64,000 nucleotides of DNA, taken from contig NZ_MEHJ01000001.1 in assembly GCF_001746415.1 (NCBI RefSeq), positions 6,392,501 to 6,456,500 of the forward strand, written 5' to 3'. The translations under genes and the position numbers were made by a program. Every line of letters starts with the position of its first letter. Position 1 is the first letter of the stretch. This DNA is from Streptomyces agglomeratus (GTDB lineage: Bacteria; Actinomycetota; Actinomycetes; Streptomycetales; Streptomycetaceae). This document shows positions 1 to 8,212 of the stretch, in pieces. The notes beneath the pieces were generated by a model. That model saw nothing but the letters and a program-made list of their open reading frames with translations, did no database searches and was not told the DNA's origin.

Positions 1-25
1 GACCCCGCTCTAGCCGGCCCGCGGG

Positions 26-54
26 AGGCCGGACCGGACCCGCCGGCCCGGCCT
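26..54 (-). terminator. Possible terminator of the aldolase/deaminase gene
   Basis: Inverted repeat AGGCCGG/CCGGCCT (26-32 and 48-54), just past the minus-strand stop codon at 61-63. There is no clear U-run, which is usual in Streptomyces. The assignment rests on position and symmetry only. Confidence 0.35.
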
Positions 55-60
55 TCCCGT

Positions 61-1263
61 CTACAGGAACGTCCGCCCCTCACCCCGGTACGTCGGTACG
101 GTCGCCACCACCTCGTCGCCCTCGATGAGCCGCAGCTCGTCGAACCGCTCACACATCTCGCCCGCCTTGGCGTGCCGGAACCACACCTTGTCGCCGATCA
201 GCAGATCGTCCGCGGCGGAGCCGATCAGCGGGGTCTGCACCTCACCGGCCCCCTCCTGCGGGTCGTACCGCAACCCCTCCGGGAGGTACGGGACGGGCGA
301 CCGGTCGGGGCCCGGGGCGCCCGACGCCGGATAGCCGCCGCCGAGCACTGTCACCACACCCACGCCCGGCCGGCGGACGACGGGCTGGGCGAAGAGGGCG
401 GCGGGCCGTCCCGTGAACGACGAGTAGTTGTCGAACAAGCGCGGCACGTACAGCCCCGATCCCGCCGCGATCTCGGTCACCGCGGACTCCGCCGCGGTGT
501 GCTGGACGCTGCCCGTGCCGCCGCCGTTGACGAACTCCAGGTCCGGCGCGACGGCCCGTACCGCGCGTACGACGGCCGCCCGGCGGGCCGCCAGCTCCTT
601 GCGCGCCGCGTGCTGCATCACCCTGATCGCGCGGGAGCGCAGCGGTCGGCCGGCGAGCGAGTCGCCGACGCCGGCCACATGACCCTCGTACGCCATGATG
701 CCGACCAGGCGGAATCCGGGGCGGCGGGCCACCGAGCGGGCCAGCTCGGCGAGTTGTGCGGGCTCGCGCAACGGCGAACGCAGCGCGCCGATCCGGACGC
801 GGCCGCCGAGCAGCCGCAAGGAGGTGTCCAGCTCCAGGCAGACCCGTATCTCCTCCCGGCCGCCGTCCCGCGCCCGCTCGATCAGCTCCAGCTGCGCCGG
901 ATCGTCGACCATCACGGTCACGGCGGCGGCGAGTTTCGGATCCCCGGCGAGCTCCGCGAATCCGCTCCTGTCCGCGGACGGATAGGCAAGAAGCACATCG
1001 TCGAACCCGGAGCGCGCGAGCCACAGCGACTCCGCCAGCGTGTACGACATGATGCCCGCGAAGCCGTCCCGCGCGAGCACGCGCTCCAGCAGGGCGCGGC
1101 AGCGTACGGACTTGCTGGCCACCCGGACCGGCTTGCCGGCCGCCCGGCGTACCAGGTCCGCGGCGTTGTCGTCGAACGCTTCCAGGTCGACGACTGCGAC
1201 GGGAGCGTCGAGGTGGGCGGTGGCCCGGTCGTACCGGGCCCGGTCGGCAGCGCGGGGTGTCAT
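61..1263 (-). CDS. PLP-dependent amino acid deaminase/aldolase (D-threonine aldolase/alanine racemase-N fold)
   Basis: 400-residue protein of the fold-type III PLP family (alanine racemase N-terminal domain, D-threonine aldolase/D-serine dehydratase-like C-terminus). The N-terminus has VAVVDLEAFDDN followed by VASKSVRCR, where K51 is the likely Schiff-base lysine. Near the C-terminus HAKAGEMCERF carries the spaced His/Cys pair that binds metal in D-threonine aldolases. The chemistry is probably aldol cleavage or deamination of a beta-hydroxy amino acid; the substrate is not readable from sequence. The start is the ATG at 1263: the open frame extends further upstream, but family similarity begins only here. 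It is divergent from the membrane-protein gene downstream, with about 200 bases between them. Confidence 0.8.
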   Translation of the reverse strand: MTPRAADRARYDRATAHLDAPVAVVDLEAFDDNAADLVRRAAGKPVRVASKSVRCRALLERVLARDGFAGIMSYTLAESLWLARSGFDDVLLAYPSADRSGFAELAGDPKLAAAVTVMVDDPAQLELIERARDGGREEIRVCLELDTSLRLLGGRVRIGALRSPLREPAQLAELARSVARRPGFRLVGIMAYEGHVAGVGDSLAGRPLRSRAIRVMQHAARKELAARRAAVVRAVRAVAPDLEFVNGGGTGSVQHTAAESAVTEIAAGSGLYVPRLFDNYSSFTGRPAALFAQPVVRRPGVGVVTVLGGGYPASGAPGPDRSPVPYLPEGLRYDPQEGAGEVQTPLIGSAADDLLIGDKVWFRHAKAGEMCERFDELRLIEGDEVVATVPTYRGEGRTFL

Positions 1264-1465
1264 GGCCAGAGCTTGCCAGAGCGGATTACCACTGGGTAGG
1301 GGGATCATCCGGTCAGATGCCGCGAGGCCGGGGACTGATTCCCGAACGACGCGCGGCAGCCCGTAGAGTGACGCCCACGCGGTGAGGACGACTCGAACGG
1401 ACCTGCCCCGAACGGCGATCGGGCATCGCGGGGCACAGGCCGGGCGGACACGAACAGGGGGGCGG

Positions 1466-3000
1466 ATGAGCACCGAGGCACACCGTGCCCCCCTCCCACC
1501 CCGCCCCACGTCCCCGCCCGTCCCCCCTGCCCGGCAGCCCGCCCCCGCCCCGCCCTACGCCTCCCGCCCGGCCGCTCCGCCCGCCGGCCCCCGGCTCCTT
1601 TCCCCGCCGCGCCCCGCGCTTCTTCGCCGTCCGGCCCCCCGGGCCCCATGCCGCCCGCCGCGGGCGGCCGGTCGGGGCCCGCCGGGGAGCAGGCGCATGG
1701 GGCGCCCGCGCCGGGCACGCCTCGCCCGGGTGCCCGGAGCGGCCCCGGTGCCGCCGTGCCGTCGCCGCCGGGTGTGACAGGAGCCGCACTCGGCGGTCCG
1801 CCTGGCCGTCCCGGGCCGGGGTACACCGGCGACCCGAACGGGTCCGGCGCCCGTACCGGCGACGGGGCCCAGCAGGACAACCGGCGGCCGGCGGCCGGTG
1901 GCCCGCGCCCCATGGGCGGCCGTGACGTCGCCCCGGTGGAGACCACCGCCCGGCTGCGCCCCGTACCCGCCGCGCCGGGCGCCCTGCCGCCGCAGGTCCC
2001 GTCGCCGCCCGCCCATCCGCGCGCCATGCCGCCCGCCGATCCGCGTGCCACGCCGCCCGCAGGTCCGCGCGCGACGCCGCCGCCCGGTGCCACCGGCGTG
2101 CCCCCGCGCAGGCCAGTGGGGGCCGTCGACCTGGGCCCGCAGCCCGGTGCGCCCCGGCCCGCCCACTTCGCCGCTCCCCGGCACTGGGGTGTGCCGCCGG
2201 AGACCCCGGCCGAGACCACCACCCGGCTGCGGCCGGTCCGTACCCGCCGCCCCGCCCGCGTCGTCGGCGCCGCTGCCTGTCTCGTCCTGGGACTCGGCCT
2301 CATCGGCGGAGCCGCCACCGGCAGCTGGCTCACCGGCGGCTCGGACGCCGAGGCGGCGTCTCCCACCGGTTACGCCGAGGCACGCGGCCTCTGGCACAGC
2401 GTTCCCGTCGACAAGCTCTTCCCGCCGACGATCGAAGGCGACGGCGCGGGTCCCGGCGGCGCCGACCGCGTGTGGACACGCGTCGCCGTCGCCCCCGACA
2501 GCGGCTGCGCGAAGGCCCTCGACCCACTGCTGCTCAAGGCGCTCGAACCGGCCGGCTGCCTGCGCCTCCTGCGCGCCACCTACACCGACGCCACGTCCAG
2601 CAGCGTCACCACGGTCGGCATGGTCTTCACCGAGGCCGACGCACCGGCCATGCGAACGCTGCGCGCGCGCTTCACCAACGAGGGCCTCGCCGACCGCACC
2701 GACCTCATGCCCCGTACGTACCCCGCCGAGGGAACCGTCGCCGCCGGGTTCGGCGACCGTCAGCGCGCGAGCTGGACGGTGCGCGTGCTCACCGACGTAC
2801 CGGTCGTCGTGTACGCCGTCTCCGGCTTCGCCGACGGACGCACGGTCGCCGACCCGCAGCCCGTCGGCCGTGCCACGGTCGCGGGCGCGACGAACGCCCC
2901 CGCCCAGGCGGGCCTCGGCCACGAGGCGAAGGGCATCGCCGACCGGGTCGAACGCGGCCTGCGCAAGACCGCCCTCCAGGCCACGGAGCCCCCGGCATGA
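1466..3000 (+). CDS. Proline-rich single-pass membrane protein next to mycosin (N-terminus frameshifted)
   Basis: The uninterrupted frame is 1648-3000 (450 residues): a long Pro/Ala/Gly-rich cytoplasmic arm, one transmembrane helix near residues 204-228 (GAAACLVLGLGLIGGAATG), then an extracytoplasmic domain of about 220 residues with two cysteines (DSGCAK, AGCLRLL) that may form a disulfide. Upstream, an ATG at 1466 (GGGGGG just before) opens MSTEAHRAPLPPRPT in another frame, with the same Pro-rich character. The two join if one base, probably a C in a homopolymer, is missing near 1595-1645. I therefore give the range from 1466 and treat 1648 as the conservative start. Its stop overlaps the start of the mycosin gene (ATGA), so the two are coupled and likely work together at the membrane. 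No family recognised. Confidence 0.6.
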
Positions 3001-4328
3001 CCCGCATCCCCGGCACGACTCCCCACCGGCCGGCCGACGACGGCACCGCGCCCGCACCCGCCCACGCGCCCGGCGCCGGACCGGGCCGCGCCTCCGACGG
3101 CACCGCACGAAGCGGCGCGGCCGGCCGCACGGGCTCCCGTACCGCCCGCCGCACCGCCCCCCGCGCCCTCGCCGCCGCCCTCGCGGCCACCGCGCTCGCC
3201 GTGCTGCCCGCGCCGTCCGCGCACGCCGACAGCATCCGGGCCCAGCAGTGGGCGCTCGACGCACTGCACACCGACCGGGCCTGGCGTACGACCAAGGGCG
3301 ACGGCGTCACCGTCGCCGTACTCGACACCGGCGTGGACGGCAGCCATCCCGACCTCGAAGGCCGGGTACTGGACGGCAAGGACCTCATAGGTTTCGGCGC
3401 GGGCAAGGGCGACCGGGCCTGGGCCCGCCACGGCACCGCCATGGCCGGGATCATCGCCGGCCACGGCAACGGCCCCGGCCGCTCCGACGGCGTCGTCGGC
3501 ATCGCCCCCGAGGCGAAGATCCTCCCGGTCCGGGTGATCCTCGAAGGCGGCGACCCGGCCCGCAAGCGCGCCCGCAGCACCCGGGGCCACGCCCTGGCCC
3601 AGGGCATCCGCTGGGCCGCCGACCACGGCGCCGACGTCATCAACCTCTCCCTCGGCGACGACAGCAAGTCCGCCCACCCCGAGCCCGCCGAGGACGCCGC
3701 CGTCCAGTACGCCCTCGCCAAGGGCGCCGTCGTGGTCGCGTCCGCCGGCAACAGCGGCGAGGAGGGCGACCACATCTCGTACCCCGCCGCCTACCCCGGC
3801 GTGATCGCGGTGGCCGCCGTAGACAGCTCCGGCACCCACGCCTCCTTCTCCACCAGCCGCTGGTACGCGACCGTCAGCGCCCCCGGCGTAGACGTGATCA
3901 TCGCCGACCCGGACCGGCGGTACTACGAGGGCTGGGGCACCAGCGCCGCCTCCGCCTTCGTTTCCGGCGCCGCCGCTCTCGTGCGCTCCGCGTACCCGGA
4001 CCTCACCCCCGCCCAGGTCAAGAAGCTCCTCGCGGACACCGCACGCGACGCACCCGAGGGCGGCCGCGACGATGCCCGCGGCTACGGCTTCGTGGACCCG
4101 GCCGCCGCCCTGGAGGCGGCCGGCCGGCTCCGCCCCGCCGGCCTGCGCCCCGTCCCGGCCCCCCACGGCAAGAGGTATTTCGGCGCCGGGCCCGACCCCC
4201 TGCGCGAGGACGGTGAACCGGCGGGTTGGCTCGCCCCCGCCGCCGGCGGCGCCGGCGCGCTCCTGCTGGCCGGCGCGGTGACCCTGTGGCGCTCCAGCCG
4301 GGACCAGGGCTCCCGCCAGTTCCGCTGA
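2997..4328 (+). CDS. mycP: Type VII secretion-associated serine protease, mycosin (MycP-like)
   Basis: 443-residue subtilisin-family protease. Order: basic N-terminus, signal-like hydrophobic stretch ending near AHADS, a WALDALHTDRAW segment typical of mycosins, catalytic Asp in VAVLDTGVDG (about residue 109), catalytic His in RHGTAMAG (about 144), catalytic Ser in GWGTSAASAF (about 316), and a C-terminal helix GAGALLLAGAVTLW followed by a basic tail. That is a membrane-anchored protease facing outward. Known mycosins are part of or process type VII (ESX) secretion systems. No EccB/C/D/E or WXG100 gene is present here, so this is either an orphan or serves a remote locus. The ATG at 2997 overlaps the upstream stop. 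Confidence 0.88.
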   Translation: MTRIPGTTPHRPADDGTAPAPAHAPGAGPGRASDGTARSGAAGRTGSRTARRTAPRALAAALAATALAVLPAPSAHADSIRAQQWALDALHTDRAWRTTKGDGVTVAVLDTGVDGSHPDLEGRVLDGKDLIGFGAGKGDRAWARHGTAMAGIIAGHGNGPGRSDGVVGIAPEAKILPVRVILEGGDPARKRARSTRGHALAQGIRWAADHGADVINLSLGDDSKSAHPEPAEDAAVQYALAKGAVVVASAGNSGEEGDHISYPAAYPGVIAVAAVDSSGTHASFSTSRWYATVSAPGVDVIIADPDRRYYEGWGTSAASAFVSGAAALVRSAYPDLTPAQVKKLLADTARDAPEGGRDDARGYGFVDPAAALEAAGRLRPAGLRPVPAPHGKRYFGAGPDPLREDGEPAGWLAPAAGGAGALLLAGAVTLWRSSRDQGSRQFR

Positions 4329-4346
4329 CCGCCCACGGCCCGCTCC

Positions 4347-5099
4347 TCACCGGCCACGCCCGTCCCCGCCGAACCCGGCCGCCACCTCCCGGGCCACGTC
4401 CTCCACCACCGCGATCCCCGCCTCCTTCGTGGCGTGGCCCTCCGACAGCACGGCGATCAGCAGCCGGCGCCCGTCCGCCACCCGCACCCGCCCCACGCTG
4501 TGCACGGCCCACAGCCCCGTGGCGTCGAGCGGCATCCACCCGTTCTTGAGCGCCGCCCCGCTCCCGGCAGCCGACACCCCCCAGTCCTGGCCCGCCACGA
4601 CCTGCCCCATCAAGGTCCGGATGTACGTACGCGCGTCCTCGTCCAGTACGCCGTTCCCGGGCCCGAACACCGCCCCCAGCAGCGTCACCTGATCCCGCGC
4701 GGTGGTCCGCGTGCGCCCCCACGCCCGGTCCGCCGCCGTCTCCGTCAGCCCCAGCCGCGCCAGCGCCGCGTCCAGCCCGGCCGCTCCGCCGACGGCCGCC
4801 CACAGCGCCGACGCCGCGTCGTTGTCGCTGCGCCGGATCATCGCCTCGGCGTACGCCCGCTCCGCGGGGCCCGGCGCCCGGCCCTCGTCCCGGGCGCTGC
4901 GCAGCAGCAGCGCCGCCAGGATGCCCACCTTGACGACGCTCGCGGCGGCGAAGCTGCGCTGCCCGTGGACGGCACAGCGCCCGCTGCCCGCCTCGGAGAC
5001 GGCGTACGAGAGATCCACAACAACGGCCGTGCCCGCGGCCCCGGTGCCGAAACGCCCGGCGCCGGGCGGATAGTCTCGTGACGTGGCCCTCAAGAACAT
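4347..5099 (-). CDS. Serine hydrolase, class A beta-lactamase-like
   Basis: About 250 residues with the three hallmarks of the penicillin-recognising serine hydrolase fold: SVVK (SxxK nucleophile), RRSDNDAAS (SDN) and LKNGW (KTG equivalent). Whether it is a true beta-lactamase or a peptidoglycan-related hydrolase cannot be decided; no obvious signal peptide precedes TAVVVDLSYAVSEAG. The start is uncertain: the ATG at 5099 would overlap the first codons of the divergent sseB-like gene, while a GTG near 5016 would leave only the core. It is convergent with mycP, with an 18-base gap. Confidence 0.72.
   Translation of the reverse strand: MFLRATSRDYPPGAGRFGTGAAGTAVVVDLSYAVSEAGSGRCAVHGQRSFAAASVVKVGILAALLLRSARDEGRAPGPAERAYAEAMIRRSDNDAASALWAAVGGAAGLDAALARLGLTETAADRAWGRTRTTARDQVTLLGAVFGPGNGVLDEDARTYIRTLMGQVVAGQDWGVSAAGSGAALKNGWMPLDATGLWAVHSVGRVRVADGRRLLIAVLSEGHATKEAGIAVVEDVAREVAAGFGGDGRGR
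5071..5076 (+). promoter_or_regulatory. -10 box TAGTCT of a leaderless sseB-like transcript
   Basis: TAGTCT fits the TANNNT -10 consensus and ends six bases before the GTG at 5083. No Shine-Dalgarno precedes that GTG. Transcription would start at or next to the start codon, so the mRNA would be leaderless. No convincing -35 hexamer was seen. Confidence 0.4.
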
Positions 5100-5817
5100 C
5101 CCGGACCCCGGTTTCTCCGAAGACGACGGCACCGCCGACCCCCGGCTCACCGCCGCGCTCGCCGCCTGGGCCGCGGACCCGGCCGCCGAGCCGCAGGTGC
5201 TCGAAGCGCTGGCCGGCGCCCGGCTGCTCGTGCCCGTCGTCGCCGTACTCGGCGAGGCCGAGACCGACGAGGCCACCGGCCTGCGCCGCGAGAAGACCAG
5301 CGACATGGCCGTGCCGACGCTCCGGGCCGGCGAGCGCCGCGCCCTGCCCGCCTTCACCTCCACCGAGGCCCTGGCCCGCTGGAACCTCGAGGCGCGCCCC
5401 GTCGCCGTACCCCTGCACCAGGCGCTCCAGGCCGTCGCCCACGAGCGGGCCGACACCCTGCTCCTCGACCTGGCCGGCCCTGTGCCGTACCAGCTCACCG
5501 GGTCCGCGCTGCTCGCCGCGGCCGAGGGCCGCACCAGTGCGGTGCCCCTCGACGACCCGGCCGTCACCGAAGCGGTACGGGCCGCCGTCGCCGCGGAGCC
5601 CGCCGTGCTGCGCGCCCACCTCGGGCCGGGCAGTGCCGACGGCACCCTCGCGCTGGTCCTCGCCCCGGACGCCGATCCGGCCGAGGCGGCCCGCCGCGTC
5701 GCCGGGGCGCTGGCCGCCGACGAAACACTGAGGGCCCGCCTGGTGCGCGGCCTCGACCTGGCTCTGCTGCCGGCCGGTGCCACGCCTCCCGGCGAGCCCC
5801 TGTTCGTACGCGCGTAG
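5083..5817 (+). CDS. SseB family protein
   Basis: 244 residues starting at GTG. The region LLVPVVAVLGEAETDEATG through MAVPTLRAGERRALPAFTS and ALARWNLEARPVAVP matches the SseB N-terminal domain common in actinobacteria; a second half (TLALVLAPDADPAEAARRVAGAL) resembles the C-terminal SseB-like domain. Function is unclear: in enterobacteria the name comes from a serine-sensitivity protein. No membrane segment or catalytic motif is visible. The start rests on homology and on a leaderless -10 box directly upstream. It lies next to DUF1844 and infC, an arrangement usual for Streptomyces. Confidence 0.8.
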   Translation: MALKNIPDPGFSEDDGTADPRLTAALAAWAADPAAEPQVLEALAGARLLVPVVAVLGEAETDEATGLRREKTSDMAVPTLRAGERRALPAFTSTEALARWNLEARPVAVPLHQALQAVAHERADTLLLDLAGPVPYQLTGSALLAAAEGRTSAVPLDDPAVTEAVRAAVAAEPAVLRAHLGPGSADGTLALVLAPDADPAEAARRVAGALAADETLRARLVRGLDLALLPAGATPPGEPLFVRA

Positions 5818-5837
5818 CCGCCGCGGCAGCTACCGGA

Positions 5838-6200
5838 TCAGCCGTAGACCGGGCCGGTGTACTTCTCGCCCGGGCCCTGGCCGACCTCGTCCGGCACGGC
5901 CGACGCCTCGCGGAACGCCAGCTGGAGGGACTTCAGCCCGTCCCGCAGCGGCGCCGCGTGGAAGGAGCTGATCTCGGTCGCGCTCGCGTCGAGCAGACCG
6001 GCCAGCGCGTGCACCAGCTTGCGGGCCTCGTCGAGGTCCTTGTGCTGGTCGCCGTCCTCGGTGAGGCCGAGCTTCACGGCGGCGGCGCTCATCAGGTTGA
6101 CCGCCACCGTCACGATCACCTCGACTGCCGGTACTTCCGCGATGTCGCGCGTCATGGCGTCGAAGTCGGGAGATTCATTGGGGGAGGTCGCGTCACTCAT
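5838..6200 (-). CDS. DUF1844 domain protein
   Basis: 120-residue acidic protein. The core VEVIVTVAVNLMSAAAVKLGL, then DLDEARKLVHALAGLLDA, is the DUF1844 signature: a small helical domain of unknown role. The ATG at 6200 gives MSDATSPNESPDFDAMTRDI, the usual N-terminus. It is convergent with the sseB-like gene and divergent from infC, with the whole infC leader between. No membrane helix is evident although the VIVTVAVNLM stretch is hydrophobic. Confidence 0.82.
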   Translation of the reverse strand: MSDATSPNESPDFDAMTRDIAEVPAVEVIVTVAVNLMSAAAVKLGLTEDGDQHKDLDEARKLVHALAGLLDASATEISSFHAAPLRDGLKSLQLAFREASAVPDEVGQGPGEKYTGPVYG

Positions 6201-6300
6201 GACGCACACGATATGCCCAGGCGAGCGGGGCACTCGCGGCAGTGTCCGACCCCGGCCGGGCCGGTCCGACCGGGGTCGCCCCTCCTTCCGAGAGCTGCTA

Positions 6301-6600
6301 ACCTTGTGTAACGACCGGCCGGACACCTGTGTGCCCGGCCCACAAGTGGAGGCTCCGATCTCCCACCTGGCTGTCCTCACGGACGGCGGGTCACCGGTCA
6401 GGCGGTCCCCATCGTTCCGTACGGACGATGGAGCACCGCTCGATGATGCGCCCCGCGGTTGATGCGCGGTGGTGCTCCGGTATATCCAGGAGCCCCGCCT
6501 GTGTTCCCGTCCGGGGCATTTTTCATGGCTCCCTGAGGTTGGTCTCACGAAACAGACGTTACGCGGCTGTCTGCCAGACAGTCGTGTGGTGCTACTGAGG
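6301..6600 (+). ncRNA. Structured 5' leader of the infC-rpmI-rplT operon (putative attenuator)
   Basis: About 400 bases precede infC. Seen directly: hairpin A 6409-6431 (arms around TCCGTACGGA, one bulged T); hairpin B 6430-6437/6471-6478, GGAGCACC/GGTGCTCC; hairpin C 6492-6497/6512-6517, GCCCCG/CGGGGC followed by ATTTTT (intrinsic-terminator-like, rare in such GC-rich DNA); and an alternative pairing D, GGAGCC 6489-6494 with GGCTCC 6527-6532. D shares bases with C, and A shares bases with B, so pairs of structures exclude each other. Firmicutes and gamma-proteobacteria regulate this operon by L20 or IF3 feedback, so a regulatory role is a reasonable inference. I do not recognise a described actinobacterial class. 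Confidence 0.6.
6492..6523 (+). terminator. Terminator-like stem-loop inside the infC leader
   Basis: GCCCCG (6492-6497) pairs with CGGGGC (6512-6517), directly followed by A and five T. It lies about 90 bases before infC, so it would act as an attenuator, not as an end-of-operon terminator. The overlapping GGAGCC/GGCTCC pairing (6489-6494 with 6527-6532) could prevent it. Confidence 0.5.
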
Positions 6601-6607
6601 AGGATCC

Positions 6608-7273
6608 ATCAGCGCTGAGCCCCGCATTAACGACCGGATTCGCGTTCCCGAGGTGCGACTCGTCGGACCCAGCGGCGAGCAGGTCGGCATTGTGCCTCTT
6701 GCGAAGGCCCTGGAGCTTGCGCAGGAGTACGACCTCGACCTGGTCGAGGTCGCGGCGACCGCCCGTCCGCCCGTGTGCAAGCTCATGGACTACGGGAAGT
6801 TCAAGTACGAGTCGGCCATGAAGGCCCGTGAGGCGCGCAAGAACCAGGCGCACACGGTCATCAAGGAAATGAAGCTCCGGCCGAAGATCGACCCGCACGA
6901 CTATGACACCAAGAAGGGTCATGTCGTCAGGTTCCTCAAGCAGGGCGACAAGGTCAAGATCACGATCATGTTCCGTGGTCGTGAGCAGTCCCGCCCCGAG
7001 CTCGGCTTCCGACTGCTTCAGCGTCTGGCTTCGGACGTCGAGGACCTTGGCTTCATCGAGTCGAATCCCAAGCAGGACGGCCGGAACATGATCATGGTTC
7101 TCGGCCCGCACAAGAAGAAGACCGAGGCCATGGCCGAGGCACGCGAGGCCCAGGCGGCCCGCAAGGCCGAACGCCAGGGCTACGCCACCGACGAGGCTGG
7201 CCAGGCCGAGTCGACGGACGAGGTCGCCGAGGCTCCGGCCGAGGCACAGACCGAGACCCCTTCCGAAGCGTGA
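6608..7273 (+). CDS. infC: Translation initiation factor IF-3, apparent AUC start
   Basis: 221-residue IF-3. It binds the 30S subunit, checks start-codon pairing and keeps subunits apart. The N-domain begins [23 protein letters not shown], with [25 protein letters not shown] before the linker; the C-domain follows from about residue 85, with an acidic tail after residue 170. The start is inferred: an in-frame TGA lies at 6596-6598, a strong Shine-Dalgarno GAGGAGG at 6597-6603 sits four bases before ATC at 6608, and the only in-frame ATG/GTG nearby (GTG 6653) would remove conserved residues and lacks a proper Shine-Dalgarno. E. coli infC uses AUU for IF3-dependent autoregulation, so AUC fits the same logic. 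Confidence 0.93.
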   Translation: MSAEPRINDRIRVPEVRLVGPSGEQVGIVPLAKALELAQEYDLDLVEVAATARPPVCKLMDYGKFKYESAMKAREARKNQAHTVIKEMKLRPKIDPHDYDTKKGHVVRFLKQGDKVKITIMFRGREQSRPELGFRLLQRLASDVEDLGFIESNPKQDGRNMIMVLGPHKKKTEAMAEAREAQAARKAERQGYATDEAGQAESTDEVAEAPAEAQTETPSEA

Positions 7274-7277
7274 TCCG

Positions 7278-7374
7278 CGGGGCTGCCATCCAGGCGGCCC
7301 CGGGTTCGGCCAGGAAGCCTCAATCCCCCATAACTGACTGACGCTCCCGCTCTCCGGTACGCACCGGGGGAGCG
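7278..7374 (+). promoter_or_regulatory. Two stem-loops between infC and rpmI
   Basis: First: CGGGGCTGCC/GGCGGCCCCG at about 7278-7302 with a 5-base loop and one G-U pair. Second: CGCTCCC 7342-7348 with GGGAGCG 7368-7374, enclosing CCGGT/ACCGG (7354-7358/7363-7367) with loop ACGC. Neither has a U-run. They could set cistron ratios by processing or be bound by L20. The rpmI Shine-Dalgarno GAGGAGAG follows just after. Confidence 0.4.
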
Positions 7375-7399
7375 CCACTGACGAGGAGAGAACGGCGCT

Positions 7400-7594
7400 A
7401 TGCCGAAGAACAAGACGCACAGCGGTGCCAGCAAGCGCTTCAAGGTCACCGGCTCCGGCAAGGTCATGCGCGAGAAGGCCGGCAAGCGCCACCTCCTGGA
7501 GCACAAGTCCTCCAAGAAGACCCGCTCGCTGACCGGCGCTGTCGTGGTGTCCCCGGCGGACGCCCCGAAGATCAAGAAGCTTCTCGGCAAGTGA
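7400..7594 (+). CDS. rpmI: 50S ribosomal protein L35
   Basis: 64 residues, the normal length for bL35. It starts [21 protein letters not shown] and contains the usual basic [14 protein letters not shown] segment; strongly basic, binds 23S rRNA. The ATG has a good upstream GAGGAGAG. Second gene of the infC-rpmI-rplT operon, separated from both neighbours by about 100 bases with inverted repeats. Confidence 0.97.
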   Translation: MPKNKTHSGASKRFKVTGSGKVMREKAGKRHLLEHKSSKKTRSLTGAVVVSPADAPKIKKLLGK

Positions 7595-7600
7595 CGTCGC

Positions 7601-7620
7601 GGCTCCGGGCGACCGGAGCC
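7601..7620 (+). promoter_or_regulatory. GNRA-capped hairpin between rpmI and rplT
   Basis: GGCTCCGG-GCGA-CCGGAGCC: a perfect 8-bp stem closed by a GCGA (GNRA) tetraloop, 7 bases after the rpmI stop. Lack of a T-run and the presence of rplT 78 bases on argue for an RNA-structural or processing element over a full terminator. Confidence 0.4.
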
Positions 7621-7698
7621 CCTCGTCGGACCGACCGAGACCAATACGTTTCCGGGCCATGTGAGTTCAACCGCGGCCCCGCTACAAGGAGTTAACAA

Positions 7699-8085
7699 GT
7701 GGCACGCGTCAAGCGGGCAGTCAACGCCCACAAGAAGCGCCGGGCAATTCTCGAGGCGGCCAAGGGCTACCGCGGTCAGCGTTCGCGCCTGTACCGCAAG
7801 GCCAAGGAGCAGGTCACCCACTCCCTGGTCTACAACTACAACGACCGCAAGAAGCGCAAGGGCGACTTCCGTCAGCTGTGGATCCAGCGCATCAACGCCG
7901 CTGCCCGCCAGAACGGCATGACGTACAACCGCCTCATCCAGGGTCTGAAGGCCGCCAACATCGAGGTGGACCGCAAGATCCTGGCCGAGCTCGCGGTCAA
8001 CGACGCCAACGCGTTCGCCGCGCTCGTCGAGGTCGCCCAGAAGGCGCTCCCGAGCGACGTCAACGCCCCGAAGACCGCCGCCTGA
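7699..8085 (+). CDS. rplT: 50S ribosomal protein L20
   Basis: 128 residues, GTG start (GTG GCA CGC GTC) with AAGGAG upstream. The basic N-terminal arm [14 protein letters not shown] and the globular C-terminal [22 protein letters not shown] are typical of bL20, an early 50S assembly protein. In several bacteria L20 represses this same operon by binding its mRNA; the hairpins in this operon are candidate targets. A strong terminator follows. Confidence 0.97.
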   Translation: MARVKRAVNAHKKRRAILEAAKGYRGQRSRLYRKAKEQVTHSLVYNYNDRKKRKGDFRQLWIQRINAAARQNGMTYNRLIQGLKAANIEVDRKILAELAVNDANAFAALVEVAQKALPSDVNAPKTAA

Positions 8086-8108
8086 TCTCAGGCAGCACCC
8101 TCTTCGTC

Positions 8109-8147
8109 CACCGGACCCGCAGGCGTTCGCCGCCTGCGGGTCCGGTG
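8109..8147 (+). terminator. Terminator of the infC-rpmI-rplT operon
   Basis: A perfect 17-bp stem, 8109-8125 with 8131-8147 (core CCGGACCCGCAGGCG), loop TTCGC, starting 24 bases after the rplT stop. Long GC stems without a U-run are the usual Streptomyces terminator form. Confidence 0.75.
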
Positions 8148-8212
8148 CGTCGTACCGGACGTGCACGACCCCTTTCGTACGCAGAGATACGCAGAGAAGT
8201 GAGCCGCCGACC

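Noticed and set aside
172..1299. Long open frame opposite the aldolase gene
   Set aside because: Typical antisense shadow in GC-rich DNA: Arg/Gly/Pro-rich, no domain, while the minus strand encodes a clear enzyme.
6329..6598. 89-codon ORF in the infC leader, in frame with infC and ending just before its Shine-Dalgarno
   Set aside because: It lies across the leader hairpins, has many codons atypical for this genome and no ribosome site; treated as untranslated leader.
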